Source: Sva-07 sp963710625 (GTDB lineage Bacteria; Actinomycetota; Acidimicrobiia; Acidimicrobiales; Ilumatobacteraceae). From it: a stretch of 64,000 bases of DNA. Positions 16,344-25,437 of the stretch are shown in pieces (the first letter of the stretch is position 1; every line of letters begins with the position of its first letter). A program made the translations under genes and the position numbers. The stretch spans positions 372,001 to 436,000 of the forward strand of contig CAVQBG010000008.1 of assembly GCA_963710625.1 (NCBI GenBank). Reading direction: 5' to 3'. Below the pieces are notes generated by a model. That model ran no database searches. It was given only the letters and a program-made list of their open reading frames with translations, and was not told where the DNA came from.

Positions 16344-17231
16344 TCAGCTGGCGTCGCGGTTCCAGGGAAGGTCGGCGATCCAGCGCTGCGCCGCTGGGTG
16401 GGGATCCATCGGGGTGTCGTCGCCCGAACGCTCGAGCTTCGGGTCGAGATGCGTCTGGCACCCCGGGCACCAGTAGAGGATCCGGTTGTGTTCACCCATG
16501 CGTCGGCACTCGATCGTGCCACCGCAGCGGTGACAACGCTGCACGTTGCGCCCGTACACGGCGAGCCCGCCCTTGACGCCGGGCACCGTGACCCGCTTGG
16601 CGTGATGCAGGTTGGCACGCAACATCGTCGCCGCCGTGTTGACCACGCGGACCGCATCGTGCTCGCTGATCGTGCCGATCCTCGCATAGGGGCTGAGCTC
16701 GGTGGCCCAGAGCACCTCGCACCGGTACACGTTGCCGACGCCGCACATCACCCGCTGGTCGAGCAGCACCTCACCGAGGCGGGCATTCGGATCGGGATAC
16801 GTGAGCAGCAGGTTGACCACGACGCCGAGGTCGGTGTCGCCCTTGCACAAGTCGGGCCCGAGCCGACCCATGCCGGGATGGCGTCGCTTGTCGGCCCGCC
16901 GGTAGGTCTCGACGTTCGGGGCGCTGAAACACACGGCGACCCAGTCGGCAACCTCGATCGCGGCGCGCATCTGCGTATACGGGCGCCGCCAGTTGTCGCC
17001 GGCGCGATACAGATGCCACGACCCGCTCATGCGCATGTGCGTGTCGAGCACCAGCCCGTCGTCCCACTCGACAACGAGGTGCTTGCCGTGACTCTCGACG
17101 GTCTCGATGATGCGCCCTGCCTGCGGCGAGGGTCCCACGAGCCGAGGCGCATCGAAACGCAGCATCGGCTTGCCGGCGAGCGCTGTTCTCATGGCGCTTG
17201 CCGATCGGTGGATCGTGTCGCCTTCTGGCAT
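16344..17231 (-). CDS. Fpg/Nei-family DNA glycosylase (Nei-like)
   Basis: 295-aa base-excision repair glycosylase/AP lyase. The N-terminal catalytic PEGDT (rather than PELPE) marks the endonuclease VIII branch. The H2TH region reads EVLLDQRVMCGVGNVYRCEVLW. The C-terminal zinc finger is seen as CHRCGGTIE...CPGCQTH. It should remove oxidised pyrimidines and cut the strand. Start ATG 17231. It is divergent from azlC and ends at the family B palindrome. Confidence 0.93.
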   Translation of the reverse strand: MPEGDTIHRSASAMRTALAGKPMLRFDAPRLVGPSPQAGRIIETVESHGKHLVVEWDDGLVLDTHMRMSGSWHLYRAGDNWRRPYTQMRAAIEVADWVAVCFSAPNVETYRRADKRRHPGMGRLGPDLCKGDTDLGVVVNLLLTYPDPNARLGEVLLDQRVMCGVGNVYRCEVLWATELSPYARIGTISEHDAVRVVNTAATMLRANLHHAKRVTVPGVKGGLAVYGRNVQRCHRCGGTIECRRMGEHNRILYWCPGCQTHLDPKLERSGDDTPMDPHPAAQRWIADLPWNRDAS

Positions 17232-17304
17232 CAGGTCTGCATGGTACGCGCTGCACCAGGGTCCAACGCGGGATGCCGATGCAGCCGCTTAGCCTGGTCG
17301 GCCC

Positions 17305-18033
17305 ATGACCAGCCGACCGGTGACCGAGCAGCGAGAGAGCTCCGTCCGCGATGCGCTTCGGGCCGCCGTACCGCTGTTCATCCCGGCGATCCCGTTCGCG
17401 CTCGTTCTCGGCGTGGCGATCACCGAGTCGGCGATGCCGACCGCAGTCGCCTGGTCGACCAACCTCTTCGTCTTCGCAGGAGCCGCCCAGCTCGCCACGG
17501 TCAGCCTGGCCGCCACGGCGACGTGGCTCACACTCGTTGCGACGGCCGCGGTCATCAACCTGCGACACGTCATGTACAGCGCCGCCCTCTCGCCCCGATT
17601 CAGCGATCAGCCGCGATGGTTCCGTTGGATCGGGCCGTTCCTCCTGATCGATCAGCTGTTCGCGTTGACGAGTGTGCGGGTCCACCTGTCGAGTGACCAC
17701 TGGCGACGCTTCTACCTCACCGCCGGGCTCTTCTACTTCGTGGCATGGACGCTCACCGTCAGCCTCGGTCTCGTGATCGGATCGTCGATCCCGACCGAGT
17801 GGCGCCTCGACGTCGCTCCCGCGATCATGTTCGCCGGGCTCGTCGTCCTCGGGCTCACGAACCGGCCGGGTGTCGTCGCCGCCGTGACCGGGGCGGGTGT
17901 GTGCCTGCTCGCCCTCGACGTCCCGAACAACGGTGGCATCCTCGTCGGAGCGATCAGCGGTGTCGTCGCGGGGTACGTCGCCGACGTCGCACAGACCCAC
18001 CGAGCCGACCGACGCACGCCGGTGACGCCGTGA
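17305..18033 (+). CDS. azlC: AzlC-family branched-chain amino acid exporter, large subunit
   Basis: 242-aa membrane protein with about seven spans. Family features include the N-terminal AAVPLFIPAIPFALVLGV and the INLRHVMYSAALSPRF loop. Together with the small AzlD subunit it exports branched-chain amino acids or analogues. No Shine-Dalgarno; a TAGCCT box ends 9 bases before the ATG. GTGA overlap with azlD. Confidence 0.92.
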   Translation: MTSRPVTEQRESSVRDALRAAVPLFIPAIPFALVLGVAITESAMPTAVAWSTNLFVFAGAAQLATVSLAATATWLTLVATAAVINLRHVMYSAALSPRFSDQPRWFRWIGPFLLIDQLFALTSVRVHLSSDHWRRFYLTAGLFYFVAWTLTVSLGLVIGSSIPTEWRLDVAPAIMFAGLVVLGLTNRPGVVAAVTGAGVCLLALDVPNNGGILVGAISGVVAGYVADVAQTHRADRRTPVTP

Positions 18034-18347
18034 GTGCCTTCGCAGCGATCTCGGCGGTGCTGTCCGTCGGCGTGATCACCTACGTGTCACGGGCGGGCCT
18101 CATCGTGTTCCTCGCCGACCGTCCGCTGCCGGCCAACATCACTCGGGCACTTCGCTACGTCGGCCCAGCGGTCCTGTCGGCGCTGGCCGTCAACCTGATC
18201 GCCGGCCGCCAGGGGATCGACGGGGTGGAGGTCGAGGAGGTCGCCGCGATCGGAGCGAGCGTCGTCGTTGCGTCGATCACCCGCAATCTGATTGCTGCGC
18301 TCGCCGCCGGCATGGTCACGCTCTGGGTCCTGCTCGCGGTCCTGTGA
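18030..18347 (+). CDS. azlD: AzlD-family small exporter subunit
   Basis: 105-aa membrane protein with four hydrophobic stretches; the ITYVSRAGLIVFLADR and LRYVGPAVLSALA segments are typical of AzlD. GTG at 18030 overlaps the azlC stop (GTGA), which fixes the start. It works with AzlC in amino acid efflux. Confidence 0.9.
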   Translation: MSAFAAISAVLSVGVITYVSRAGLIVFLADRPLPANITRALRYVGPAVLSALAVNLIAGRQGIDGVEVEEVAAIGASVVVASITRNLIAALAAGMVTLWVLLAVL

Positions 18348-18359
18348 CCGCCGCCGTTG

Positions 18360-18911
18360 CTACGGCAACTTGCCGACGTGGGCGAGCGCCAGGCGGATCA
18401 GCCGGTCGTGACCGCTGGTCATCTGCGCGATGACCTCGGAGCTGACCGCCTCCTCCGGCGTGAACCACGACAGGTCGAGCGCCTCCTGCGTGGGCTCGCA
18501 CTCGCCTTCGACCGGCACGACGTAGGCCAGGCTCACCGCGTGATGGCGAGGATCGTAGAACCCGGACCGATCCGGGTTCGGGAAGTACTCGACCACCGTG
18601 AACGGCGTCGGGTTCGCCGGAACCCGCGGCAGCGCGAGCGGTCCGAGGTCCTTCTCGCAGTGACGCATCAGCGCCTCGCGGACCCGCTCGCCGAAGAGCA
18701 CCCGGCCGGTCACCACCATCCGGCTGATCGTGCCGTCGGACGCGACCCGCAGGAGCATCCCGACCTCGGTGACGTTGCCGAGCGAGTCGACGCGCACCGG
18801 GACGGCATCGACGTAGACGATCGGGACGTGTGCGCGCACCAGTTCGAGATCCTCGGGCGACAACCAACCGGTCGAGGTCTGGGTCGAGGATCCTTCGTCG
18901 ATGTCGTTCAC
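18360..18911 (-). CDS. Nudix-like hydrolase, DUF4916 family
   Basis: 183-aa cytoplasmic protein of the actinobacterial DUF4916 family, which has a Nudix-like fold. Recognised from GWLSPEDLELVRAHVPIVYVDAVPVRVD and the following LGNVTEVGMLLR. A canonical Nudix box is not clearly present, so pyrophosphatase activity is not assured. GTG at 18911 was chosen because family members begin shortly before the WLSP motif. It converges with azlD with only 12 bp between. Confidence 0.78.
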   Translation of the reverse strand: MNDIDEGSSTQTSTGWLSPEDLELVRAHVPIVYVDAVPVRVDSLGNVTEVGMLLRVASDGTISRMVVTGRVLFGERVREALMRHCEKDLGPLALPRVPANPTPFTVVEYFPNPDRSGFYDPRHHAVSLAYVVPVEGECEPTQEALDLSWFTPEEAVSSEVIAQMTSGHDRLIRLALAHVGKLP

Positions 18912-18988
18912 GACGACGATGATCCCACGCGGGCGCCGTTCGACACCACATCGCCCCGGTGGGAGGTGCCGTCTGGGAGCATGAGTGG

Positions 18989-19546
18989 ATGCAGGACGAC
19001 GCCGCTCGCTGGGACGACCGATACCGGTTCTCGGCGCCGGCACAGCCACGCCCGCCGCTGGTGTTGGACGCCCATCCCGAACTCCTCGGCCTCGTTCCCG
19101 GCAGCGGGATCGCCATCGACGTCGCCTGCGGCCTCGGCCACCAGGCGCTCTGGCTCGCCGAACGCGGTTTCCACGTCGTGGCCCTCGACGTGTCGTCGGT
19201 GGCGATCGAGCATCTCGGACTCGACGCGCGGGCGTTGGGTCTCGGTGATGCGATCGATGCGCGCGTCACCGACCTCGACGCAGGATTGCCGGAGGATCCG
19301 GCCCGTGCGGACGTGATCGTCTGCCAACGGTTCCGTCAGCCGGCGCTGTACCCACAGATCGTCGATCGCCTCGCTGTCGGCGGTCTCGCGATCGTCACGG
19401 TCCTGTCGATCGTCGGGGCGGACTCGCCCGGGCCGTTCCACGCCCCGGCGGGAGAGCTGACCACGGCGTTCGCCGACGCCAACATCGACCTGTTGCACAC
19501 CGACGAGGGCGATGGCGCGGCGACGGTCGTGTTCCGACGACGGTGA
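18989..19546 (+). CDS. Class I SAM-dependent methyltransferase
   Basis: 185-aa Rossmann-fold methyltransferase. The SAM-binding glycine loop reads AIDVACGLGHQALWLAERG, followed by the acidic end of strand 2 (VVALDVSSVA). The N-terminal DDAARWDDRYRFS matches small tellurite-resistance/thiol-type methyltransferases. Substrate unknown. ATG 18989 is preferred over an in-frame start 30 bases upstream because homologues start with the xxWDxRY motif. Confidence 0.85.
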   Translation: MQDDAARWDDRYRFSAPAQPRPPLVLDAHPELLGLVPGSGIAIDVACGLGHQALWLAERGFHVVALDVSSVAIEHLGLDARALGLGDAIDARVTDLDAGLPEDPARADVIVCQRFRQPALYPQIVDRLAVGGLAIVTVLSIVGADSPGPFHAPAGELTTAFADANIDLLHTDEGDGAATVVFRRR

Positions 19547-19554
19547 ACGGGGCG

Positions 19555-20475
19555 TCAGGCGCCCTCGAGCAACACGTCGCGCAGGGCTTCGTGACGCGTC
19601 GAGGCGGGCCGCGTGGTCGCCATGAAGTCGAGCAGCACCTCACAGAAGGTCTCCGGTGCTTCCACGTGGGGGAAGTGCCCGACGTCCTCGAGGATCTCCA
19701 GCCGACTCGACGGGATCAGCTCGTGGGCGTGATGTGCGTGGGCGACCGGGATGATGCCATCGTGGTCGCCCCACACGATCAGGGTCGGGATGTGTGCCGC
19801 GAGGTACAGGCGGTCGCTGGCGTCGACCATCTGGCCGGTCGGCTCGATCACGCCGCGCATCGTGCGCACGAACGCCGACCGGTTCTGGGCTCCGGCGAGC
19901 GACGAGTACGCCCGCCACATCTCGGCGAGCTTCGGCGAGCGGATGTTGCGCCGTCCGAGTTGGCGACCGACGTCGGTCGCGCGATCGACGATCGGCTTCG
20001 GGAACCCGATCGGCATCAGGTATTCGGCGCCGGGCAGCGTGAGGAGGCGAAGCAACCATGAGACCTCGCGGCCGAGACCGCCGCTGCCGACCAGCACCAG
20101 CCGGTCGACCAGGTGGGGGTGTTGGTACGCCAGTTGCATGGCGACGCCACCCCCGAAGGAGTGCCCGACGATCGTCACGCTCGGGATGCCGAGCACCGAC
20201 AGGAAGTCGCGGAGTCCGCTGGCGAACGCTCCCAGGGAGTAGTCACCCACCGGCTTGGCCGACTCGCCGTGCCCGAGCAGATCGGGGGCGATCACGTCGT
20301 GATGCTCCGTCAGGGTGGGGATGACGTCGTCCCAGGTCCGCGAACTCCCCGCGAGACCGTGGATCAGCAGGATCGGCTCACCCGATCCACTGCGCCGGAA
20401 CCCGACCTCGTGACCGTGGATCGTGACGTGTTGCAGGGGAAGACGTTTGCTCACGTTTCCAGTATCCCGCCCCAT
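19555..20475 (-). CDS. Alpha/beta hydrolase
   Basis: 306-aa alpha/beta-hydrolase. Seen: the oxyanion segment ILLIHGLAGSSRTWD, nucleophile elbow VTIVGHSFGGG (Ser), later acid in IVWGDHDGIIP and catalytic His in VGHFPHVEAPE. The start is ambiguous: ATG at 20475 with GGAG 4 bases upstream, GTG at 20454, or GTG at 20487. Convergent with the methyltransferase. Substrate unknown (ester or haloalkane-type). Confidence 0.9.
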   Translation of the reverse strand: MGRDTGNVSKRLPLQHVTIHGHEVGFRRSGSGEPILLIHGLAGSSRTWDDVIPTLTEHHDVIAPDLLGHGESAKPVGDYSLGAFASGLRDFLSVLGIPSVTIVGHSFGGGVAMQLAYQHPHLVDRLVLVGSGGLGREVSWLLRLLTLPGAEYLMPIGFPKPIVDRATDVGRQLGRRNIRSPKLAEMWRAYSSLAGAQNRSAFVRTMRGVIEPTGQMVDASDRLYLAAHIPTLIVWGDHDGIIPVAHAHHAHELIPSSRLEILEDVGHFPHVEAPETFCEVLLDFMATTRPASTRHEALRDVLLEGA

Positions 20476-20637
20476 CGAACTCCGCACACGGGCCGAACGA
20501 CTCCGGTCACGAGAAGGACGCCACGACGACGGGAACTCGTGCCCTCGACAGTGCCCAACCCACGGGGGCGCCCAGCTCGCACCGAACCCGGACGGGCCCT
20601 GGCCGATCGGCCGGGAGGCGGGCCGGTCGATCCGGGC

Positions 20638-23244
20638 TCAATCGGCGAGATGATCGAACTCTCTCGGCTCACCCGGGGTCGCGTCGACCCATCGGGAGAA
20701 GTCGAGCGGATCGACCACGCGGCTCGGGTGGCTGGTCGTGGCCAGCCACGAGATGAAGTGCTTCGGCGCAAGCGGGCGGGAGATGCAGTAGCCCTGGGCC
20801 ACGTCGCAGCCGAAGTGGTGCAACCGCTCCAGGACCTCGTTGTTCTCGACGCCCTCGGCAACGACGACAAGCCCGAGGTTGTGTCCGAGGTCGATGGTCG
20901 ATCGCACGATCACCTCGTCCTGCTCGTCGAGCAGGAGATTGGCCACGAAGCTCTGATCGATCTTGAGTTCGGTGACCGGGAGACGGCGCAGGTAGCTGAG
21001 CGACGAGTACCCGGTGCCGAAGTCGTCGATCGACAGGTGAACACCGATCTCGTGCAGCTGGTTGATCGTGGAACGCGCCCGAGGGGCGTCGATGAGCAGC
21101 GACGACTCGGTGATCTCCAACGTCAGCATCGCGGGATCGACGTCGTTCGCGCTGAGATGGTCACTCACTCGATCGGCCAGACGCGTGTCGAGCAGGTCGT
21201 GGGTCGACAGGTTGACGGCCAGGCCGAGGTGGTAACCGCGCCGGTGGATCCGTTTCAGAGTGCTGATACCACGTTCCAACATGAGGTCGGTGAGCTGCTT
21301 GATGAGACCGGTGTCCTCGGCAACTCGGACGAACTGCTGCGGGGCGACGATGCCGCGGACCGAGTGGGTCCAGCGCACGAGCGCCTCGGCGCCGACCACC
21401 GTGCCGGTCGTGAGATCGAGTTTCGGCTGCAGGTTGAGATGTAGGTCGCCGTTGTCGATCGCGCTCCGCAGGTCGCCGAGCATCGACAGCCGGGCCGGTG
21501 TCCGCCGATCGATCTCGTCGCGGTAGACCTCCACGCCCAGACGTTGGGTCTTGGCGTTGAACATCGCGATGTCGGCATAGCGCAGCGGAGCACCGTCCTC
21601 GACGTCCTCGTCGATCACGGCCATCCCGGCGCTCGCCGTGACGACGATCTCGAGTCCGTCGAGGGTGACGGGACGTCCCACTTCGTGCACACACGCCCAT
21701 GCCAGCGCGAGCATCTCCTCGCGAGTGGCTCGTTCGCCGACGATCGCGAACTCGTCGCCGGCGAGCCGGGCGAGGACGTCCTCCGGGCCGAGCAGTGCGG
21801 TCAGCCGGTCGCCGACGACGATCAGGAGATCGTCACCGGCGCGATGACCCAACGTGTCGTTCACTTCCTTGAAACGGTCGAGATCGAGCATGATCACGAA
21901 CAGTTGGCCGCCCTGGCCTCGCTTGCTCGCCTCGATGACCGACCGCTCGAACGACGTGCGGTTGGGAAGCCCGGTGAGCCCGTCGAACCGAGCTTCGCGC
22001 TCGATGCGCTGGTGGAGCAGACCCTTGCGGAGGCTGACCGCCAACTGCTCGGTGAGATTCTGCAGTCGCACGACGTCGTCCGGGGTGAATCTCCGGCCGC
22101 CTTCGGTGCGGCCCGCCACGATGATCAGACCGAGCACACCGGACTGGTCGCGAATGGGAGCGACCATGATCTCGGAGATCCTCGACCCGGTGGCCCTCAC
22201 CTTGCCGAGCTCCGAGCGAGGCACGAGGACGGCGCGTTCAGCGCTGATCAGCGATCGCCAATTCGGGTCACGGGAGCCGATGGGCAGCTGGAGGCCCACC
22301 ACCCCGTGCACCATCAGCGTCGCTCCGTTGCGATCGTCGAAGACGACGACCGCCGTGCCGTCGCTTCGCAGCACCTCCGCGGTCTGCACCGCCGCCGCCC
22401 GGATGATCTCCGCCGGATCGAGCGACCGCCCGACGTGCCCGGTGAAGCCGTGCACTGCGTCGAGATCCCGCAGTCGCTGATCGAGCGCCCCGTAGGCCTT
22501 GATGATGAACCAGAGCAGGCCGATCGGAACGAGTGCGATCAGCACCAGCCAGGGCGCGATCAACGCCAGCGCGAGCACCATGCCGGCGAGCGTGGCATTG
22601 ACGAGGAAGAGCCACCAGGCGACGCGCAGCTCGCTCTCGATGCGGCTCCAGAATCCACCCTCGAAGAACGAGATCGCGAGCGAGACGATGACGGATGAGA
22701 CGACGCCGCACACAACCGCAGCCACGATCGCGGCGACGACGAATTGGCTGGAACCAGCCCCCCACACCTCGATCAGTCCACGGAACACCAGGATCGAGAC
22801 GGCGACCTCGAATCCGAACATGCCGACGTTCAACGCCACCTTGTATGCCGGCGGACGTCGCAACACCGCGAGGACCGCAACCGCGCCGACCACTCGAGCG
22901 AAGAGCGAACCGCCCGGGGTGAGGTAGACGAAGCAGAACACGAGCGGGATCTCCGACAGCGAGAACGCGATCGATTCCCGCCTGAAGATGATGCGGAACA
23001 CGCTGGACTCCGTCGCCGCGAACGCCAACGTGAGCACCGGCAGCAGCCAGATCGGTGCGCGGACCAACGGCTCGGTCGAGTCGGTGGTCGAGAACACCAG
23101 AATCAGGCAGGCGACGATGAGCACACCTGCAAGCGCAGCGACTCGCCGCTCAGGATGGCGTGCGCCCACCGAGAGCCCGGACGCGGACGTGGACGCCCCG
23201 AAGGCGTCCACGTCACTCATCTGGATGTCGGTGTTCGTCGTCAC
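20638..23244 (-). CDS. Membrane GAF-GGDEF-EAL cyclic-di-GMP enzyme
   Basis: 868-aa bifunctional c-di-GMP protein. About seven N-terminal spans (residues 35-255) form a MASE-like sensor. A GAF-like region occupies ~270-410. The GGDEF domain (from FDGLTGLPNRTSFERS, 420) carries AGDEF at 495-499, a variant often still active. The EAL domain keeps EAL (620-622, GAEALVRW), IDDFGTGYSSLSYLRRLP and VVAEGVEN, so phosphodiesterase activity is expected. GTG 23244 has GGGAG upstream; ATG at 23220 is an alternative. The upstream leader contains a GVSWY-repeat micro-ORF and hairpin. Confidence 0.93.
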   Translation of the reverse strand: MTTNTDIQMSDVDAFGASTSASGLSVGARHPERRVAALAGVLIVACLILVFSTTDSTEPLVRAPIWLLPVLTLAFAATESSVFRIIFRRESIAFSLSEIPLVFCFVYLTPGGSLFARVVGAVAVLAVLRRPPAYKVALNVGMFGFEVAVSILVFRGLIEVWGAGSSQFVVAAIVAAVVCGVVSSVIVSLAISFFEGGFWSRIESELRVAWWLFLVNATLAGMVLALALIAPWLVLIALVPIGLLWFIIKAYGALDQRLRDLDAVHGFTGHVGRSLDPAEIIRAAAVQTAEVLRSDGTAVVVFDDRNGATLMVHGVVGLQLPIGSRDPNWRSLISAERAVLVPRSELGKVRATGSRISEIMVAPIRDQSGVLGLIIVAGRTEGGRRFTPDDVVRLQNLTEQLAVSLRKGLLHQRIEREARFDGLTGLPNRTSFERSVIEASKRGQGGQLFVIMLDLDRFKEVNDTLGHRAGDDLLIVVGDRLTALLGPEDVLARLAGDEFAIVGERATREEMLALAWACVHEVGRPVTLDGLEIVVTASAGMAVIDEDVEDGAPLRYADIAMFNAKTQRLGVEVYRDEIDRRTPARLSMLGDLRSAIDNGDLHLNLQPKLDLTTGTVVGAEALVRWTHSVRGIVAPQQFVRVAEDTGLIKQLTDLMLERGISTLKRIHRRGYHLGLAVNLSTHDLLDTRLADRVSDHLSANDVDPAMLTLEITESSLLIDAPRARSTINQLHEIGVHLSIDDFGTGYSSLSYLRRLPVTELKIDQSFVANLLLDEQDEVIVRSTIDLGHNLGLVVVAEGVENNEVLERLHHFGCDVAQGYCISRPLAPKHFISWLATTSHPSRVVDPLDFSRWVDATPGEPREFDHLAD

Positions 23245-23321
23245 GGGGCGCTCCCAACGCGGGACCGCTTTCTGAGCGCTCCCGAACGTCTATCGTCCGC
23301 CGACGAAAGGTTCTTGAGGAC

Positions 23322-23351
23322 TCCGTACCACCGCGATCAGCGGGGTACGGA
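23322..23351 (-). promoter_or_regulatory. Hairpin between micro-ORF and GGDEF-EAL gene
   Basis: On the minus strand, TCCGTACC (23351-23344) pairs with GGTACGGA (23329-23322), extended inward by CCGC/GCGG around a bulge, loop about 5 bases. No T-run follows. The same octamer GGTACGGA occurs twice inside the preceding micro-ORF (23387-23394 and 23402-23409 as plus-strand TCCGTACC), so alternative pairing is possible. Confidence 0.55.
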
Positions 23352-23371
23352 ACACCTCATTCTTGGATAGG

Positions 23372-23452
23372 TCAGTACCAGGAGACTCCGTACCAGGAGA
23401 CTCCGTACCACGAAACGCCGTGGGGGTTGGACTGCGTTGATGTCGTGTTCAT
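23372..23452 (-). CDS. 26-residue micro-ORF ending in three GVSWY repeats
   Basis: ATG at 23452 is preceded by GGAG 7 bases upstream. The peptide starts MNTTSTQSNPH and ends GVSWYGVSWYGVSWY then stop. The first repeat is spelled GGCGTTTCGTGGTAC and the next two GGAGTCTCCTGGTAC. The three differences all fall in third codon positions and are silent, which is good evidence that this frame is translated and under selection. An overlapping frame starting a few bases earlier would change amino acids. Function unknown: a secreted or membrane-binding aromatic peptide, or a leader peptide with three Trp and three Tyr codons just before its stop. It lies 128 bp upstream of the GGDEF-EAL gene on the same strand. 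Confidence 0.65.
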   Translation of the reverse strand: MNTTSTQSNPHGVSWYGVSWYGVSWY

Positions 23453-24068
23453 CGTTGTTCTCCATTCGGGAAGCTCCACGAGGAGCGTGGGTTGTGATTT
23501 CCACCCATCGCCGCCCGACGGTTGAGTGATCCTTGACTGGTACGTGAAGATACCTTGACGATGACAGAATGTCAACGCGGAGCGAGCATAACGACCACCC
23601 ACGGTGGTGAGCTGTGACGCATGTCATCGAGTCGACCCTCACCGACCAGACACCCCCGAGAATATCGCCCATCGCGATCCGCTCGTTCGGAGCAGGCTGC
23701 CCCTCGACGACCGCGCTGCGCGTTCAGCGAACACGTGTCGCGGTCGGCCCATGCCGATCCGGTCACCCCGACCTCACCGTCGATGGTGATGCGGTCGGCG
23801 GGGATCAACGAGGCCAACACGGCGAGCGCGACCAGCGAACGACACGTCATCCACGGCATCGAGATGAGACGTCCGGAGAGGTTCAGCTGCACTCATCGTT
23901 CGACACCGCCGAGCTGACAGAACCGCAACACGCTGATCGGGTGAGTGCAGTGCGCTGGTTGGGCCGTGGTGCGGCGCCGCGGACGTGGGCTCGGGCGTGA
24001 TTCTGTGCGGCGAAGTCTGCCGGTCCGACGTACGGGCCGGGGCTGGTCCGCCTGTCACCGTCGGCCTG
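23453..24068. other. Gene-poor stretch, left part of accessory island
   Basis: No convincing gene. One minus-strand frame (23572-23892, 106 codons) has a good-looking first half with a hydrophobic stretch (SLVALAVLASLIPAD) and normal third-position GC. Its second half looks non-coding, so it may be the remnant of a broken gene. Base composition is less GC-rich than in the neighbours. Confidence 0.4.
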
Positions 24069-24389
24069 CTATGGACGAAGGTCCAAGACCTGCTCCAAAT
24101 TGGTCGGGTCACCCAGAGCCTCTCGCAACACGCGCCTGTGTTCTACGTCGACCACGCGCGTCGAGTTGCGGTACACAAGCCGCGCAGCGTCAACGTCCTC
24201 CGCCTCGCTGGCCCAGGCGAGGAGCGGCCCCGTGGGGCCCTCCATGAGGAACGCAGCTTCATGGCGGCAGCCTTCGTCGGCGGGTGTCTCCAGTGCCTCA
24301 TCGCGGCGTGGACCGTTCAGCTCGACCAGCCACTCACGCAAGAGTTCCACCTTGTCGGGACGGACTTCGCCGATCACGACTCGGAGCAC
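24069..24389 (-). CDS. DUF6176 family protein
   Basis: 106-aa protein of the DUF6176 family, small proteins of the dimeric alpha/beta-barrel type with unknown role. Recognised from RPDKVELLREWLVELN, RRDEALETPADEG-RHEAAFLMEGPTGPLLAWASEAED and EEHRRVLREALG-like DVEHRRVLREALG near the end. GTG at 24389 was chosen because the homologous part begins there; the extra 57 upstream codons look non-coding. It stands alone in the accessory island. Confidence 0.75.
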   Translation of the reverse strand: MLRVVIGEVRPDKVELLREWLVELNGPRRDEALETPADEGCRHEAAFLMEGPTGPLLAWASEAEDVDAARLVYRNSTRVVDVEHRRVLREALGDPTNLEQVLDLRP

Positions 24390-24578
24390 GGGACGACGGT
24401 AGTACGGCAGTGCTCCGCACCCGAACAGATTCCCCGCCGTGCGCTGCCACGCGTGCTCGCGCACTTCGATCGGATTACGGCGTGCGCACTCTGAGCGGCA
24501 GCACAGCGACGAGCGGTGCGCAGGTTTGGCGATCGTGGTCACGAGGACTTGGTTGGTCATCGCCCTCAGCGTTGCGGG

Positions 24579-24947
24579 TCAGTCGTGGTCACCGACACCG
24601 GACCACTCCCAGTCATCGCCTGGACAGATTTCTGCGTCGCCATCTGTAAGTGGCCTGACATCGATCACTTCGGACTCGACTGGCTCCCTCGCAACGACGA
24701 GATCACCACCGCTGACGCACCCACCATCGGAAATGGCCACTCGCTCACCAGGTCCGGCCTCGGCCCAGAGACTCTTGGGGATCTTGAACCCGTCAGGTGC
24801 GAAACCGTTGAATCCGACCCAGACGGTCTCGTCGGTCTGGTTCGTGAAGTCAACGGTTGCGTCGCTGTCAATCGTGCAACCCGCCACCCCGACAAGCATC
24901 CAGCTCATCAAGAACGCCAACCCGGCTCTTCTCGATCGTGTTGGCAT
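24579..24947 (-). CDS. Small putative lipoprotein
   Basis: 122-aa secreted protein with a lipoprotein signal: basic MPTRSRR, hydrophobic AGLAFLMSWMLVG, then the lipobox VAGC with Cys24. The mature part is acidic and carries three further cysteines. It is one compact domain of ~95 residues, no family recognised. ATG 24947 is preferred; a GTG two codons earlier is possible. It sits upstream of the DUF6176 gene on the same strand, 189 bp apart. Confidence 0.65.
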   Translation of the reverse strand: MPTRSRRAGLAFLMSWMLVGVAGCTIDSDATVDFTNQTDETVWVGFNGFAPDGFKIPKSLWAEAGPGERVAISDGGCVSGGDLVVAREPVESEVIDVRPLTDGDAEICPGDDWEWSGVGDHD

Positions 24948-25437
24948 GATCACCTAGTGCCTGACCACGCCCGGCAACGATGCCGATTCATCGGGCTCGG
25001 TGGCCGCCGAGGCTGTGAACGCCGGCGGATCGAGCCGCCGGTTCCTGCCTTGTAGCCCCAGATGAACGTGTTCGGCGCTGGCCAACGACGCCGGCAACCG
25101 CAGTTCTGGGAGTCACCTCGCGGTAGCCGGGGAGCGGAGCAGCGTGAGCCATGATCCGAGTATCCCATGCTGCCGATCAGCACAGCGGTCCCTGTGCCGA
25201 AGCCAACGGTCCTCGCAATTCTGTGGGGAATCCGTCACTCGACTTGGGCCCAACTCGGGTGGTTGACCAGGGGTCCATCCGACCGGGTCACGCGGCTGAT
25301 ATCGACAAGGTGATGTGTACGGATGGCGGACTTCGGGTCCGCAGCGACTCGACCTGCCCGTTGAGCGAATCGAGTCGGAGCGCCCGCTTCTTGGTCGGAG
25401 CGGAAGAGTGTGACGGTACCGGTGCTGTTCGAGGCTG
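24948..25437. other. 490-bp stretch without a supported gene
   Basis: Open frames here have poor third-position GC and no ribosome binding sites. The part at 24960-25140 has many short inverted segments but no complete tRNA or recognisable insertion-sequence end. I see nothing I can name. Confidence 0.4.

Noticed and set aside
23245..23371. c-di-GMP riboswitch ahead of the GGDEF-EAL gene
   Set aside because: No GEMM-like conserved core can be found; only the repeat-derived hairpin is present.
24960..25140. Possible tRNA or attC-like structure
   Set aside because: Short inverted segments do not form a cloverleaf and no conserved arms are present.
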